Assembly: GCA_014695255.1 (NCBI GenBank)
Contig: JACJNX010000061.1
Span: forward strand, 496,001-560,000
Reading direction: 5' to 3'
DNA length: 64,000 bases
From: Cyanobacteria bacterium FACHB-63
GTDB taxonomy: Bacteria; Cyanobacteriota; Cyanobacteriia; Leptolyngbyales; Leptolyngbyaceae
Shown here: one piece after another, positions 34,787 through 44,495 of the stretch
Layout of the letters: every line of letters begins with the position of its first letter
Numbering within the stretch: the first letter of the stretch is position 1
Notes under the pieces: model-generated
Seen by the model: the letters and a program-made list of their open reading frames with translations, nothing else
Databases searched by the model: none
Told to the model about the DNA's origin: nothing
Position numbers and translations under genes: made by a program

Positions 34787-36589
34787 CTATCGGGAAAGCG
34801 AAGCGATCGAGACTCCCAGCCATTGCTCGAAGTTCTGCTGCTGGAGCGCGGATGGATTTTCGATCGTCTCAATCCCGTAACTGGTTGCACGCGGCTTTGC
34901 AAGCGTCAGCGATCGCTGTTTCAATTCATCGCCATGAAATACCGTCAACGTAATCGTATCTCCGGGCTGATAGTCTTTCAGTCGCTCCTCAAATTGCCCG
35001 GAATTCACGCGGAAGCCATCGATCGCAAGCAGTTCATCGCCTGGATCGATCGCTGCTTTCTGAGCAGGCGAACCCGCTTCGACAAACTTGATCATTTCCC
35101 GACTGCCTTCTGGTTTCACCGTCATTCCAGCAAACGGTGGTAGATTCGGTGCGTCGGCATTCGATTTCAGTCGCAATCCAAATCCGGCTAAATATTCATC
35201 AAATGGAAGTTCTTCGGTTCCGTGAAGATAGCGATCGAAGAAATTCGTTAAATCAAAGCCAGCAATGGATTCGATCGTTGTTTTCAATTGCTCCGGAGTG
35301 AAGCCAATTTCGTCTTTACCAAATTGCTGCCACATCACACGCATGACATCATCAAACGATCGTTGATTCTGATGCTTAATCCGAATCGCTAAATCTAATA
35401 ACAGCGTCACCATCTCGCCTTTCAGATAATAAGAAATCTGAGAGTTAGCACTATTTGCATCGGGGCGATAAAGCTTAATCCAAGCATCAAAACTCGATTC
35501 ACTCAGGGGTTGCACTAAACGTCCGGGAGTCGTCAAATAGCGCGAGATTTCTTGACCCAAAGCATTGAGATAAGTCTTCGCATCATAAATTCCCGCGCGA
35601 TACGGAAAGATCAAATCATAAAAGCTGGTTGTTCCTTCGCTAAACCAAAGTGACGGCGTGTAATTTTCACCATCGTAATTAAACACTTCAAGCGCTTTCG
35701 GGCGAATCCGTTTCACATTCCAAAGGTGAAAAAATTCATGAGCGACAAGCTGCATAAAGCGATCGTACTTCTCTTTTGCCCGAAATCCGAGACGCGAATA
35801 AATCAGCGAACAGCAATCTTTATGCTCTAATCCACCAAATGAATTCGCGGTTAAATGCAGGAGGAAGAAATAGCGATCGTAAGGTAATCCCCCAAACATT
35901 TCAGCTTCAACTTGGACGATTTTCTGAGTGTCTTCGATCATGCGATCGATATCTAACTTTCCTTCTCCCCAAACGACAAACTGATGCGGCTTTTCTAATA
36001 CCTCAAACGAATAAACTTGATGCTGTCCAATTTCAAATGGGCTATCAACTAGTGTGTCAAAATCTTTGGCTTCAAAGGTATTAGGCGCGATCGCGGGCAG
36101 AGCCGTCACAACTTGCCAATTTGAACGCGGCGGAACGATCGTCACGCGGAATGGCTGCTTTTCATACCCTAGAGCATAAAAGAACAGCGCCGCTCCGTTG
36201 AAATATCCGTGATTTTCGTCGAGATGATTTGTTCGCACCGTCAATTCATTGGCAAAAATCTGGTACTGAACCTCGATCGTCTCTTTGCCCTGAGCTTGAA
36301 TCTGATAGTGATTTTTGGCTAACTTTTGCCAGGGCAATGCAGATTTGAAGCCTTGCAAATGCCGTGAATACTCGCGCACCAAGTAAGATCCGGGTGTCCA
36401 AACTGGCATTTTGAGGTCGATCGTTGGCAATGTCCAACCCTGAATCCGCAGCGTCACCTCGAACAAATGCGACTCCGGTTCGGGCATCGCAACAACATAC
36501 TCAAAAGACAAAGCGCTCTGCGGAGAAGAGTTTGAGATTTCCGCTTCTGGACGTGGCGATCGGATCGCTCCAAACTCTTCGTAATTCAT
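34787..36589 (-). CDS. M61-family metallopeptidase with PDZ domain
   Basis: A 600-residue protein with an N-terminal beta-rich domain, a thermolysin-like zinc site AHEFFHLWNVKRIRP near residue 285 with the downstream glutamate in FSEGTTSFYD, and a PDZ domain at about 490-570 (GDELLAIDGFRVN). Glycyl aminopeptidase-type family. I use the ATG at 36589; a TTG at 36610 is the upstream alternative. No signal peptide. The Uma2 gene follows after 25 bases. Confidence 0.91.
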   Translation of the reverse strand: MNYEEFGAIRSPRPEAEISNSSPQSALSFEYVVAMPEPESHLFEVTLRIQGWTLPTIDLKMPVWTPGSYLVREYSRHLQGFKSALPWQKLAKNHYQIQAQGKETIEVQYQIFANELTVRTNHLDENHGYFNGAALFFYALGYEKQPFRVTIVPPRSNWQVVTALPAIAPNTFEAKDFDTLVDSPFEIGQHQVYSFEVLEKPHQFVVWGEGKLDIDRMIEDTQKIVQVEAEMFGGLPYDRYFFLLHLTANSFGGLEHKDCCSLIYSRLGFRAKEKYDRFMQLVAHEFFHLWNVKRIRPKALEVFNYDGENYTPSLWFSEGTTSFYDLIFPYRAGIYDAKTYLNALGQEISRYLTTPGRLVQPLSESSFDAWIKLYRPDANSANSQISYYLKGEMVTLLLDLAIRIKHQNQRSFDDVMRVMWQQFGKDEIGFTPEQLKTTIESIAGFDLTNFFDRYLHGTEELPFDEYLAGFGLRLKSNADAPNLPPFAGMTVKPEGSREMIKFVEAGSPAQKAAIDPGDELLAIDGFRVNSGQFEERLKDYQPGDTITLTVFHGDELKQRSLTLAKPRATSYGIETIENPSALQQQNFEQWLGVSIASLSR

Positions 36590-36651
36590 AGCGCTCAACT
36601 CCGGCAACAAAGGATTTCTCTATCCATCATGCCGCAATTCCACAACCCAAC

Positions 36652-37356
36652 TCACCCCTTTTTAGAGGCTAACGCAGTTAGCTGCTGCAAATTCATCAGA
36701 TGAATCACCTGTTGCTTCGGATCGATCCGAATCCAGCCCTTGCTATCCAGCTTTTCGAGAATTTTGCTCGTTTCCTCAACCGTGATATCGGTTACATCAG
36801 CTAGATCTTTAGCAGGAATATTAAGAATATAAACCCCTGAGCCAGCGGATTGACCGTAGCTTTCAGCCAGTCCGACTAGTGTATTGACGAGCTTAATCGC
36901 TGCAGGTTGGTGACGCAACTGAAATCTAAGATTCGTTTGGCGCAATCGTCGCACCATCAATTGCAGCATTCGATGATGGAGTTGCGGATCTTTAAATAGG
37001 GTTTGGATAAAGCGCTGTGCCGAAATGCTCATCAACCGCACATTGGAGAGCGCAATCACATCGGTCGATCGTGGAGATTCATCTAAAATCGCCATCTCAC
37101 CGAAAAAGTCACCGCGACCCAGAATTGCCAGCGTTGAAACCTCTTCGCCTGTACCAGAGTGCCGTCGAACTTTAACCCAGCCCGAAACCACAAAATATAC
37201 AGCATTTCCCCAAGCATCTTCCATCAAAACGGCTCTGCCACTAGGGTACTCATGTTCAGTCGCAACGGAGAGCAACCAATCTAGCGTCTCTGGATTTGCC
37301 GCCGCGAGTAATGGAAATAGCTCACTGAAAACTTCAGTCTGCATCGGATGATCCAC
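36652..37356 (-). CDS. Crp/Fnr-family transcriptional regulator
   Basis: A 234-residue regulator with a cyclic-nucleotide-binding beta-roll at about 15-125 (GDFFGEMAILDESPRSTDV, which keeps the Glu and Arg-Ser that bind cAMP) and a C-terminal winged helix (DLADVTDITVEETSKIL). It resembles cAMP receptors of the SyCRP type more than Fe-S Fnr, since no cysteine cluster is present. Targets unknown. Confidence 0.9.
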   Translation of the reverse strand: MDHPMQTEVFSELFPLLAAANPETLDWLLSVATEHEYPSGRAVLMEDAWGNAVYFVVSGWVKVRRHSGTGEEVSTLAILGRGDFFGEMAILDESPRSTDVIALSNVRLMSISAQRFIQTLFKDPQLHHRMLQLMVRRLRQTNLRFQLRHQPAAIKLVNTLVGLAESYGQSAGSGVYILNIPAKDLADVTDITVEETSKILEKLDSKGWIRIDPKQQVIHLMNLQQLTALASKKG

Positions 37357-37404
37357 TGGGGAAAGAGGTCGTTTTTATCTTTCCCCAATTCTTGGTGATA
37401 TTCA

Positions 37405-38256
37405 TCACACGGAAAGTTGGGGATCAAGAATGGCTCTCAACCGGGGCAAAAGTGCCTCTACCGCTTCTTCTTGCCCAATAACGATCGCTTGCTGATGCGC
37501 CAAACTTTCTAAATTCAAGGCTTCTGGAGTGAATTTGATCGCGTTGCCGTCTAAGTCCCAGCACGCCAAGCCCACGGCTTGCGCGATCGCGATTGGGGCT
37601 ACCGTGTCCCAGACTTTTACGCGGCGATTTAGGTATAAATAGACTTCAGCTTTTCCTAGTATCACGTTCATTACTTTTAAGCCGAAGCTTCCAGGCGATC
37701 GCAAGAATTCAATTTCAGGGATTGATGCAGAGATTTGACCAGCGGTATTGCGGAAATCTTTATCGCCAATAATGACGCGGTAGGAGTCAACTCGCGCTTG
37801 CGGAATCTCACAAAGCTCCGGTTCCTCGTCTCCGATCGCTTGCCACACGCCCAATGATTTTCCACCGTAATAAAGGGCATCCTGTTCCGGTGCATAAATC
37901 CAACCTGCGATCGCAGACTTGTTCTCTAGAAGCCCTACCAGCACTGCGTAATCAGGATCGCCGTGAATGAAATCCTGGGTGCCATCAAGCGGATCAATAC
38001 ACCAAAGTCGATCGTAATCTTCCTGATATTGTTTGCGAGAGGCGGCGTTTTCTTCGGTGATGATGCCGTCGTTTGGAAACAGCGTTGTGAAAAACTCGGA
38101 AAGCTGTCGATCGAGCGCTTGATCGACTGTGGTGACAAAATCACCGGGTTCTTTTTGAAAGACTTCGTAATTTTGAGTGGAAAGGATTTTGGCTTGTTGT
38201 CCACACGATCGAACAATGTGCCGGATCTCGGTCAACTGGGCGGGGGTGAAAATCAT
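37405..38256 (-). CDS. Inositol monophosphatase/CysQ-type 3'(2'),5'-bisphosphate nucleotidase
   Basis: A 283-residue Mg-dependent, Li-sensitive phosphatase-family protein: IITEENAA (metal glutamate near 68-69), DPLDGTQDF (D88, D91) and KVWDTVAPIAIA near D213. The substrate may be 3'-phosphoadenosine 5'-phosphate or inositol phosphate; sequence does not decide. The ATG at 38256 gives a normal family start; an upstream frame is open to 38373. Confidence 0.88.
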   Translation of the reverse strand: MIFTPAQLTEIRHIVRSCGQQAKILSTQNYEVFQKEPGDFVTTVDQALDRQLSEFFTTLFPNDGIITEENAASRKQYQEDYDRLWCIDPLDGTQDFIHGDPDYAVLVGLLENKSAIAGWIYAPEQDALYYGGKSLGVWQAIGDEEPELCEIPQARVDSYRVIIGDKDFRNTAGQISASIPEIEFLRSPGSFGLKVMNVILGKAEVYLYLNRRVKVWDTVAPIAIAQAVGLACWDLDGNAIKFTPEALNLESLAHQQAIVIGQEEAVEALLPRLRAILDPQLSV

Positions 38257-38344
38257 GGACAGAGGGTGAAGGATGACAGGAGCGATCGTAGAAGACAGAT
38301 TCTGAAAGCACAACCGGATACATAAAGATTTTATCGTTGAGATC

Positions 38345-38524
38345 TTATCGTTTGCGCGCTTTCCAGGTTCCACCGTAAATATAAAAGGGATTATTTTGGC
38401 TCACTTGATCCCAACAGCTTCGACAAACAAAAATCCACTCGCCAGACCCATCGTATTGAATACGGTAGAGAACAGGAGCGGATTTTTCACACAGAGAACA
38501 GGGTTTTTCTCGATCGCGACTCAT
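38345..38524 (-). CDS. 59-residue zinc-ribbon protein, function unknown
   Basis: A short gene. It starts ATG at 38524, only 4 bases after the stop of the PIN/TRAM gene, and ends TAA at 38345. The product begins MSRDREKPCSLCEK and has a second pair CRSC, so CxxC-x(20)-CxxC forms a likely zinc ribbon. It ends YGGTWKARKR, strongly basic. I believe similar short proteins are widespread in cyanobacteria, but cannot check. Co-transcription with the PIN/TRAM gene suggests an RNA-related role, which is inference. Confidence 0.75.
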   Translation of the reverse strand: MSRDREKPCSLCEKSAPVLYRIQYDGSGEWIFVCRSCWDQVSQNNPFYIYGGTWKARKR

Positions 38525-38528
38525 GGAT

Positions 38529-39608
38529 TTACGCTAAAGCTGAAGCTTTTGGTTTAGCAAAGATCATGCGACCTGCGGAGGTCTGCAAAGAACTGGTGAC
38601 AATCACTTGAAGCTCTCCACCAACATAGCTGCGTCCATCTTCAACTACAACCATCGTGCCATCATCGAGATACCCAATCCCTTGAGCAGGTTCTTTCCCT
38701 TCTCGTAGAATTTTGAGATCAATGCTGTCTCCCGGCAAGTAGGACGGGCGAATCGCTTGAGTCAAATCATTGACGTTCAGAACGGGAACTTTCTGAACGG
38801 TTGCCACTTTATTCAGGTTGTAATCTGTGGTCAGTAGAGTTCCATTGATTTCTTGAACGAGACGCACGAGCTTCGCGTCTACGGTTGGAATATCGTCGTA
38901 ATCTGCGGGATGAATGACTACACGATCGGGATAGTTTTCTCGAATGCGATTGAGAAGGTCGAGTCCTCGCCGTCCCCGGACTCGCTTTTGGTCGTTCGAG
39001 GCATCTGCAACCTGCTGGAGTTCTTGCAGAACAAACTGCGGTACGAGTAACTGACCTTCGAGAAAGCCTGTATCCACCAGATCAGCGATTCGACCATCGA
39101 TAATGCAGCTTGTGTCTAGAACTTTTGTGGTTGCAGCTTTGATTGTACCTTCAGAGAGCAGAAGCGTTTCAGCGCTGCTGGGATTGATCAAGCGTAGGAG
39201 CGATCGGCCATGCACATCGGCAAGCGACATTCCTGAAACTGCAAACATGATGCTACCGACCACAGCCGTGAGCGGTTTGAGAAACGAGAATTCCGATGGA
39301 ATCGGCAGCAAGAAGATCGGTGCAAGCAGCAAATTCGCGACCAAAAGCCCGATCACGAGACCCACTGAGCGACTCAGTAGGGTATAAGCTGGAAGTTGCC
39401 GGATATCACGCTCGATTCGGCGAAAAGTTGTCTGGGCGACAAGACCGATCGCTAAACCAAAAATTGCACCAAACCCGCCACAAACCCAGCGGAGTGCTTC
39501 TGGATTTGAGACTTGTTGCAGTACACTTCCAGGCAGTGCTTCAATGCCGTGAAAGCCAGTTCCCGCCCCTGCTAGGATAAATGAGATAATGATAATTGCG
39601 TCGAGCAT
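38529..39608 (-). CDS. PIN/TRAM-domain membrane protein (YacL-like)
   Basis: A 359-residue protein. Four hydrophobic segments occupy about residues 1-140. A PIN nuclease domain follows (LDTSCIIDGRIADL with the first acidic residue, then TTDYNLNKVA) and a TRAM RNA-binding domain ends the protein (GIGYLDDGTMVVVEDG). The combination suggests a membrane-tethered ribonuclease. The ATG at 39608 fits the family. A 6-pair hairpin lies just upstream in the leader (39620-39637). Confidence 0.9.
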   Translation of the reverse strand: MLDAIIIISFILAGAGTGFHGIEALPGSVLQQVSNPEALRWVCGGFGAIFGLAIGLVAQTTFRRIERDIRQLPAYTLLSRSVGLVIGLLVANLLLAPIFLLPIPSEFSFLKPLTAVVGSIMFAVSGMSLADVHGRSLLRLINPSSAETLLLSEGTIKAATTKVLDTSCIIDGRIADLVDTGFLEGQLLVPQFVLQELQQVADASNDQKRVRGRRGLDLLNRIRENYPDRVVIHPADYDDIPTVDAKLVRLVQEINGTLLTTDYNLNKVATVQKVPVLNVNDLTQAIRPSYLPGDSIDLKILREGKEPAQGIGYLDDGTMVVVEDGRSYVGGELQVIVTSSLQTSAGRMIFAKPKASALA

Positions 39609-39940
39609 AATGGCAATGGAGACGCATTGAAGCGTCTGTACGGGAAGATTGCGAGTCAAGCAAAACGATGAAGCACTGCACCCAGTGACGCGAAGTTACC
39701 GGATCGATGGGAATTTGATAGAGATCAAACTCGCTGAATACTGTCAGGCTTACGAACCGCTTGACTTGGCATCATTATATCCTGCTTGTCCCTGGATTCC
39801 TGCGCCCAAATGCTTATCTGATGGGGGGTTTACCTCACTCTGCCGTATTTTGTGATACAAAATTTAGCGATTTCTGAGAGGCGATCGCCCCTTTTGCTCT
39901 ACATTTCCCGAAATTGACTTTGAAAAATAAATTACAGGTC
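39609..39940. promoter_or_regulatory. Divergent promoter region, PIN/TRAM gene and hemW
   Basis: 332 bases. AGACGC/GCGTCT (39620-39637) forms a hairpin in the PIN/TRAM leader. ATTTTG-TGATA-CAAAAT (39847-39863) is a perfect 17-base dyad 78 bases before hemW and could be an operator. A 68-codon rightward frame (39649-39855) is not credible. Confidence 0.4.
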
Positions 39941-41107
39941 ATGGAATTTAACATTCCAAGTTCGGCGTATATTCATATTCCGTTTTGCCGCAGACGATGT
40001 TTCTACTGCGATTTTCCGATTTCTGTGGTCGGAGATCAACGCAATGGCAGCAATTTTAAGACGATCATGAATTATGTCGATAAATTGTGCCAAGAAATTG
40101 ATCAGACCATGAATTTAGGTGAGCCGTTAAGAACTGTATTTTTCGGTGGGGGAACTCCTTCGCTTCTATCGGTTTCACAATTGCAGCAGATTTTAGAACA
40201 GCTCGATCGACAATTCGGAATTCTTCCTGATGCAGAGATTTCGATGGAAGTTGATCCGGGCACGTTCGACCTCACACAAATTAAGGGATTCAAATCAGTC
40301 GGGGTCAATCGATTCAGTCTAGGTGTGCAAGCCTTTCAATCTGATATTCTCAAAGCTTGTGGAAGAACTCACACAGTTGAAGATATTTATTATTCGATCG
40401 ATCTACTCCATCGAGCAGAAATCAAAAATTACAGTCTCGATTTAATCTCAGGTCTTCCCCATCAAACGATCGAGATTTGGAAAAATTCGCTCGATCGTGC
40501 GATCGCACTTTCACCTGCGCATTTATCGATTTACGATCTAACGATCGAACCACAAACGCCCTTTGGCAAGCAATTAAAGCCGGGCGAGAAACCTTTACCT
40601 TCAGATGAATTAACCGCAGACTTCTATCGATTTGCTCAACGAAAATTAACGAATGCTGGATTTGAGCATTATGAAATTTCAAACTACGCGAAACCTGGCT
40701 ATCAATGTCAACACAATCGCGTGTATTGGGAGAATCGATCGTTCTACGGCTTTGGTATGGGTGCGACGAGTTTTCTAAAGGGCGATCGTGTTTCCCGACC
40801 GCGTAAGCTGCTTGAGTATTACGATTGGCTTGAAGCACCGCAATTGAACACTGAAACAACGGAAGTTGAGCATTTATTAGATAGTTTGATGGTGGGATTG
40901 CGATTGAGGGAAGGGATTGATTGGAAGCAGCTAAGAGGGCGATTTGGAGAGAGTGCGATCGCGTCAATTCTCGACTGCTTGCAGCCTTATGAGAAGGTTG
41001 CTTGGGTCGAAATTACGCCTGAAAGAATTCGACTCACTGATCCCGAAGGCTTTCTATTTTCAAATGTGATTTTGACAAAACTATTTGCGCGATTTGATGA
41101 AGATTAG
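39941..41107 (+). CDS. hemW: HemW-type radical SAM protein (coproporphyrinogen oxidase-like)
   Basis: A 388-residue radical SAM protein with the cluster motif C16-x3-C20-x2-C23 in IPFCRRRCFYCDF, the GGGTPS motif and a HemN-like C-terminal domain. HemW is a heme chaperone and should not be equated with HemN, although annotation often does so. The ATG at 39941 has AGG upstream; a TTG nine codons earlier is a frame extension. The stop abuts the convergent PAP2 gene with no gap. Confidence 0.93.
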   Translation: MEFNIPSSAYIHIPFCRRRCFYCDFPISVVGDQRNGSNFKTIMNYVDKLCQEIDQTMNLGEPLRTVFFGGGTPSLLSVSQLQQILEQLDRQFGILPDAEISMEVDPGTFDLTQIKGFKSVGVNRFSLGVQAFQSDILKACGRTHTVEDIYYSIDLLHRAEIKNYSLDLISGLPHQTIEIWKNSLDRAIALSPAHLSIYDLTIEPQTPFGKQLKPGEKPLPSDELTADFYRFAQRKLTNAGFEHYEISNYAKPGYQCQHNRVYWENRSFYGFGMGATSFLKGDRVSRPRKLLEYYDWLEAPQLNTETTEVEHLLDSLMVGLRLREGIDWKQLRGRFGESAIASILDCLQPYEKVAWVEITPERIRLTDPEGFLFSNVILTKLFARFDED

Positions 41108-41836
41108 CTAAGGCTCTAATCTCGATAGCTCTCTTCTATGTCGCCAAATTTCTAAGCTTAGAGTACAGGTCATTAACCACACAAATCCTGCTGCATAGCC
41201 CGCAATGATATCAGTGGGCCAATGCACACCAAAGTACATCCGGCTAAAACCAATCAATGCAATCAGAAGCGACATTAATAAAATAATTAGATTGCGATAT
41301 TTCTGGTAATGATTGGCTAATAAATATCCTAGTAATCCATACATCACAATTGACAGCATTGCGTGTCCACTCGGAAAGCTATAAAATTTCACCTCAACGA
41401 CCCTTGACCACAATTCCGGTCGCGATCGTTCAAAGAGTCGCTTCAGTAATAGATTCAGTCCCAACGCCCCAAAGCCACAGATCGCGACTGTCATTGCCTG
41501 CGATCGTTGATGCCGAACCAGTAGAACAAAACTCATAATTACGGCGACGATAACCAACACCGTCGGATCGCCAATATCAGTTACAAACAACATAATCGGA
41601 GTCAGCCACGGGGTTTGCAGTTGATGGATCGCAAGCAGCACGCTAACGTCAAAGGCTCGCGTCTGGTCGCGCATCACCGTTTCTGCAAGTTCCGCAAATC
41701 CCCAAAGCGCGATCGCGGCTGTGATCAGCCCAACCAACCGTACCACAGTCAACAGCGGCGTGACTCGATGCCCAACCCTTCGCCGCCAAAACGTTAAAAT
41801 TCTTTCGCTTGATTGTCGAATGATTTCGACCAACAT
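41108..41836 (-). CDS. PAP2-family phosphatase
   Basis: A 242-residue membrane phosphatase with about six helices and the tripartite PAP2 signature: KRLFERSRP, SFPSGHAM and RMYFGVHWPTDII. It may act on lipid phosphates or undecaprenyl diphosphate. The stop codon is adjacent to that of hemW. Confidence 0.92.
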   Translation of the reverse strand: MLVEIIRQSSERILTFWRRRVGHRVTPLLTVVRLVGLITAAIALWGFAELAETVMRDQTRAFDVSVLLAIHQLQTPWLTPIMLFVTDIGDPTVLVIVAVIMSFVLLVRHQRSQAMTVAICGFGALGLNLLLKRLFERSRPELWSRVVEVKFYSFPSGHAMLSIVMYGLLGYLLANHYQKYRNLIILLMSLLIALIGFSRMYFGVHWPTDIIAGYAAGFVWLMTCTLSLEIWRHRRELSRLEP

Positions 41837-42053
41837 CTATTTAATACAACGCAATCTTGATACTTTGACAAGACTGGAGAGTGAAATTCGTCTAGCCACA
41901 GTTTGAGATTTTTGAAGTGTTAAGAAGCGAGAAAATTAAGCCACGGCAATGAATTCTAGTTTTATACTGCACTTATGAGATGAGGCAAATCTCACTTCAA
42001 ATTATCAATAAGCATTCGATTAAGTCTTCAATTAAACCATTGGGAGAATCGGT

Positions 42054-42566
42054 ATGTTTCAGAAGATTTTAGTTGCGCTCGATCATGCCGAAACAGGTCA
42101 GAGCGTGTTTGAAAAGGCGATCGAGTTTGCAAAAGTCAATCAATCACAATTGATGCTGCTGCATATAATTAGCCCACTTGATGAAGGGATACCGACCCCA
42201 ATGTATCCAATGCCAGATAGCCTTTACCCTATGCAACACGAGGCATTCATTCGGTCTTCAGCGCAGTTGTTTTCTCAGGCTGAAACCGCAGGATTAGATA
42301 TGCTGAGAGCGCGAGATGCGGCAGCCACAGCAGCAGGGGTGCGGTGTGAATTCACACAGCACGTCGGCGATCCGGGTGACGTGATTTGTACGATCGCTCG
42401 AACCTGGAATGCAGATTTAATCATGATGGGACGCAGGGGTCGATCGGGCATCAGCGAATTTCTGCTCGGTAGCGTCAGCAATTATGTACTGCACCATGCA
42501 CCCTGCTCTGTTTTAGTGGTTCAAGAAGCATTGATTCCGGCTAAAACTGGAGTTAGAAAAGCTTGA
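42054..42566 (+). CDS. Universal stress protein
   Basis: A 170-residue UspA-family protein: KILVALDHAETGQ at the start and the nucleotide-binding GRRGRSGISEFLLGSVSNYVLHH near the end (given only in part as a motif G-x2-G-x9-GS). ATP-binding class. An extended 15-residue Met/Pro insert near residue 45 is slightly unusual. GGAG lies upstream of the ATG. Confidence 0.93.
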   Translation: MFQKILVALDHAETGQSVFEKAIEFAKVNQSQLMLLHIISPLDEGIPTPMYPMPDSLYPMQHEAFIRSSAQLFSQAETAGLDMLRARDAAATAAGVRCEFTQHVGDPGDVICTIARTWNADLIMMGRRGRSGISEFLLGSVSNYVLHHAPCSVLVVQEALIPAKTGVRKA

Positions 42567-42580
42567 TTCCATGAAGCATT

Positions 42581-42610
42581 AAAAAGCGCGATCGCATTTG
42601 AATCGCGCTT
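42581..42610 (-). terminator. Leftward terminator of the TPR gene
   Basis: Read leftward: AAGCGCGAT, 9-base loop, ATCGCGCTT, then TTTAATG. It overlaps HIP1-like sequence and also sits just after the USP stop, where its rightward tail CTTCTT is weaker. Confidence 0.65.
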
Positions 42611-42642
42611 CTTGGCAGGTCACAAAAAATCACAGCAAACAA

Positions 42643-43479
42643 TTAGGCTTCGCGAGGAGGGCGGACACTCAGAATTGATAGGAATCGATTATCTCGTCGG
42701 AGCGCCGCAAAGTCCGAATTGGTTTGCGCCATCTCACGATATTCCTCTGGACTTAGCTCGATCGCTCGTTGCAAATGCTCAAATGCGAGGTCCGCTTTGC
42801 CCTGGATCGCATAACAGCAGGCTTTGTTATACCAAACCGTTGCGGCATCCGGTCGAAGCGCCAGTGCTCGATCGTAGCTCTCGATCGCTGCATCAATGTT
42901 GCCCATGTGATAGAGCGCATTGCCGCGATTTGTCCAGGATTCTTCAAAATCTGGTTTGAGTTCGAGTGCGCGATCGTAGCTGGCGACGACTCGTTCTAGC
43001 TGTCCGAGTTTTCGCAATGCTAAGCCGCGACTGTACCAAGCCCAGTAGTAATCTGGCTTGAATTCGATGGCGCGATCGTAGCTATTGACCGCATCGTCGT
43101 AACGCTCTAGGTTCCGTAGCGAAATGCCCCGGTTGTACCAAGCCCAGTAATAGTCAGCGCGATATTTAATCGCTTGGTCGTAGCTTTTAATTGCTTGTTC
43201 GTAGCGTCCCATTTCATCGAGTGCGTTGCCGCGATTGTTCCAGGCTTCGGGGAAACCGGGTTGATACTCGATCGCTTGGTTGTAGCTGTCGATCGCTTGT
43301 TCGTAGCATCCGAGATGGTAAAGCGAGTTACCTCGGTTGTACCAGGCATCGGGATAATCGGGCTTGAGATTCAGCGCAGCTTCGTAGCTAGAAACGGCTG
43401 CTTCGTAAGCTTTCGTCTTATTCAGGTACAGCCCCTTCTGGAAAAAAAGCGTTATTTCAACGTCTTGAGCGTGGCTCAT
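42643..43479 (-). CDS. TPR-repeat protein
   Basis: A 278-residue protein made of about seven tetratricopeptide repeats of 34 residues with the consensus WYNRGNxLxxLGxYExAIxSYDxAIxxKPDY. No signal peptide or other domain. A protein-protein interaction scaffold; partner unknown. The neighbouring repeats are nearly identical at DNA level, so recombination among them is likely. Confidence 0.9.
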   Translation of the reverse strand: MSHAQDVEITLFFQKGLYLNKTKAYEAAVSSYEAALNLKPDYPDAWYNRGNSLYHLGCYEQAIDSYNQAIEYQPGFPEAWNNRGNALDEMGRYEQAIKSYDQAIKYRADYYWAWYNRGISLRNLERYDDAVNSYDRAIEFKPDYYWAWYSRGLALRKLGQLERVVASYDRALELKPDFEESWTNRGNALYHMGNIDAAIESYDRALALRPDAATVWYNKACCYAIQGKADLAFEHLQRAIELSPEEYREMAQTNSDFAALRRDNRFLSILSVRPPREA

Positions 43480-43597
43480 TACCGGAGTCCGTCTTACACA
43501 TCACTGTCCTTGTTAAGGTTCCCAGATGTTGTGCGACAAATCACAGATGAAATGAAAATTTATAAGCGTGAGCAAGAAAAAGTTGGACTAAGTTAGA

Positions 43598-44338
43598 CTA
43601 AAGGGTTGGCATTTGCGATGCGTGAATTTCGATCTCTGTCGTTAATTCTTTATCCTGAATTGAGAGTAATTTGACCTGGAACGCAATTCCGGCAAATTCA
43701 AGATAAGGCTGACTAACTAAGGTTTGCATCCATTGCATTAAAGCAATCAGAAGTGGAATTGATTGACCATCATTTGGGGTGCAATAAAATGACTCCATTT
43801 TGATAAGTTCGCTCTCAGTGCGCGGACGAACAACAGCGCTAAATCCAATCGTTTGTGCATTTCTCGCGCTCCGAATGATTGCATCTCCGGTGAAGCGCAT
43901 TCTGCTATTACTCAGTAACCGAATGCTAAACGGAGGCTTTAATTCTAGAAATACAGCTTCACCTTCAACGTTTAATTCAATTGGTTGAAGAAAGTCCTTA
44001 ACGTAATCTGAATTCATGTTGCGATTCAGATTATCTTCAGAAAGAACGAGTCGAATATGACTATCGATCGGCTCACTTAGCCGAACTTTTCCTAATAAAA
44101 TGCTGAGCGGATCAACAGAAATCTGATCAGTTTGAACTTCTACTTCTTGAACCTGAATTTGATCTTTAACAATGTTACGTCCCGTAAAAGAAATATCTTC
44201 TACTTCGCCTTGAAATAGTTTAACTAGATTAGTTCTAGCGGATACGGCAACCTTTCTAAACTCGTCGAGCTGAGTTCCTAAAACAACTTTTGCAAGTTCA
44301 GAAAAGATATTTTCTTCAGGACGAGGCGCTTCAGACAT
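43598..44338 (-). CDS. DUF2993/LmeA-like lipid-binding protein
   Basis: A 246-residue protein of the DUF2993 family: LVKLFQGEVEDISFTGRNIV, DQISVDPLSILLGKVRL and the C-terminal AFQVKLLSIQDKELTTEI. Mycobacterial LmeA, a relative, is an envelope phospholipid-binding protein; no signal peptide is present here. The ATG at 44338 is preferred over a TTG three codons upstream. Confidence 0.8.
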   Translation of the reverse strand: MSEAPRPEENIFSELAKVVLGTQLDEFRKVAVSARTNLVKLFQGEVEDISFTGRNIVKDQIQVQEVEVQTDQISVDPLSILLGKVRLSEPIDSHIRLVLSEDNLNRNMNSDYVKDFLQPIELNVEGEAVFLELKPPFSIRLLSNSRMRFTGDAIIRSARNAQTIGFSAVVRPRTESELIKMESFYCTPNDGQSIPLLIALMQWMQTLVSQPYLEFAGIAFQVKLLSIQDKELTTEIEIHASQMPTL

Positions 44339-44495
44339 AGGTTTCAAACTGAGAATATTTACAACTTAAGGCAATTCTCGTAAAACCATATCTACTAAAT
44401 TGAAGTAAGTTTTTATCGACATTCTGCTTCCAAAGATAGAGGTAAAGCCGATCGGAGTTTTTTAGGGTACGATCGCACTCCTTCACTTAACAGTC

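Noticed and set aside
39649-39855. 68-codon rightward ORF in the hemW promoter region
   Set aside because: No ribosome-binding site or homology pattern; the region looks regulatory.
42643-43479. Near-identical TPR DNA repeats read as a possible CRISPR-like array
   Set aside because: They are in frame, 102 bases long per unit and encode ordinary tetratricopeptide repeats.
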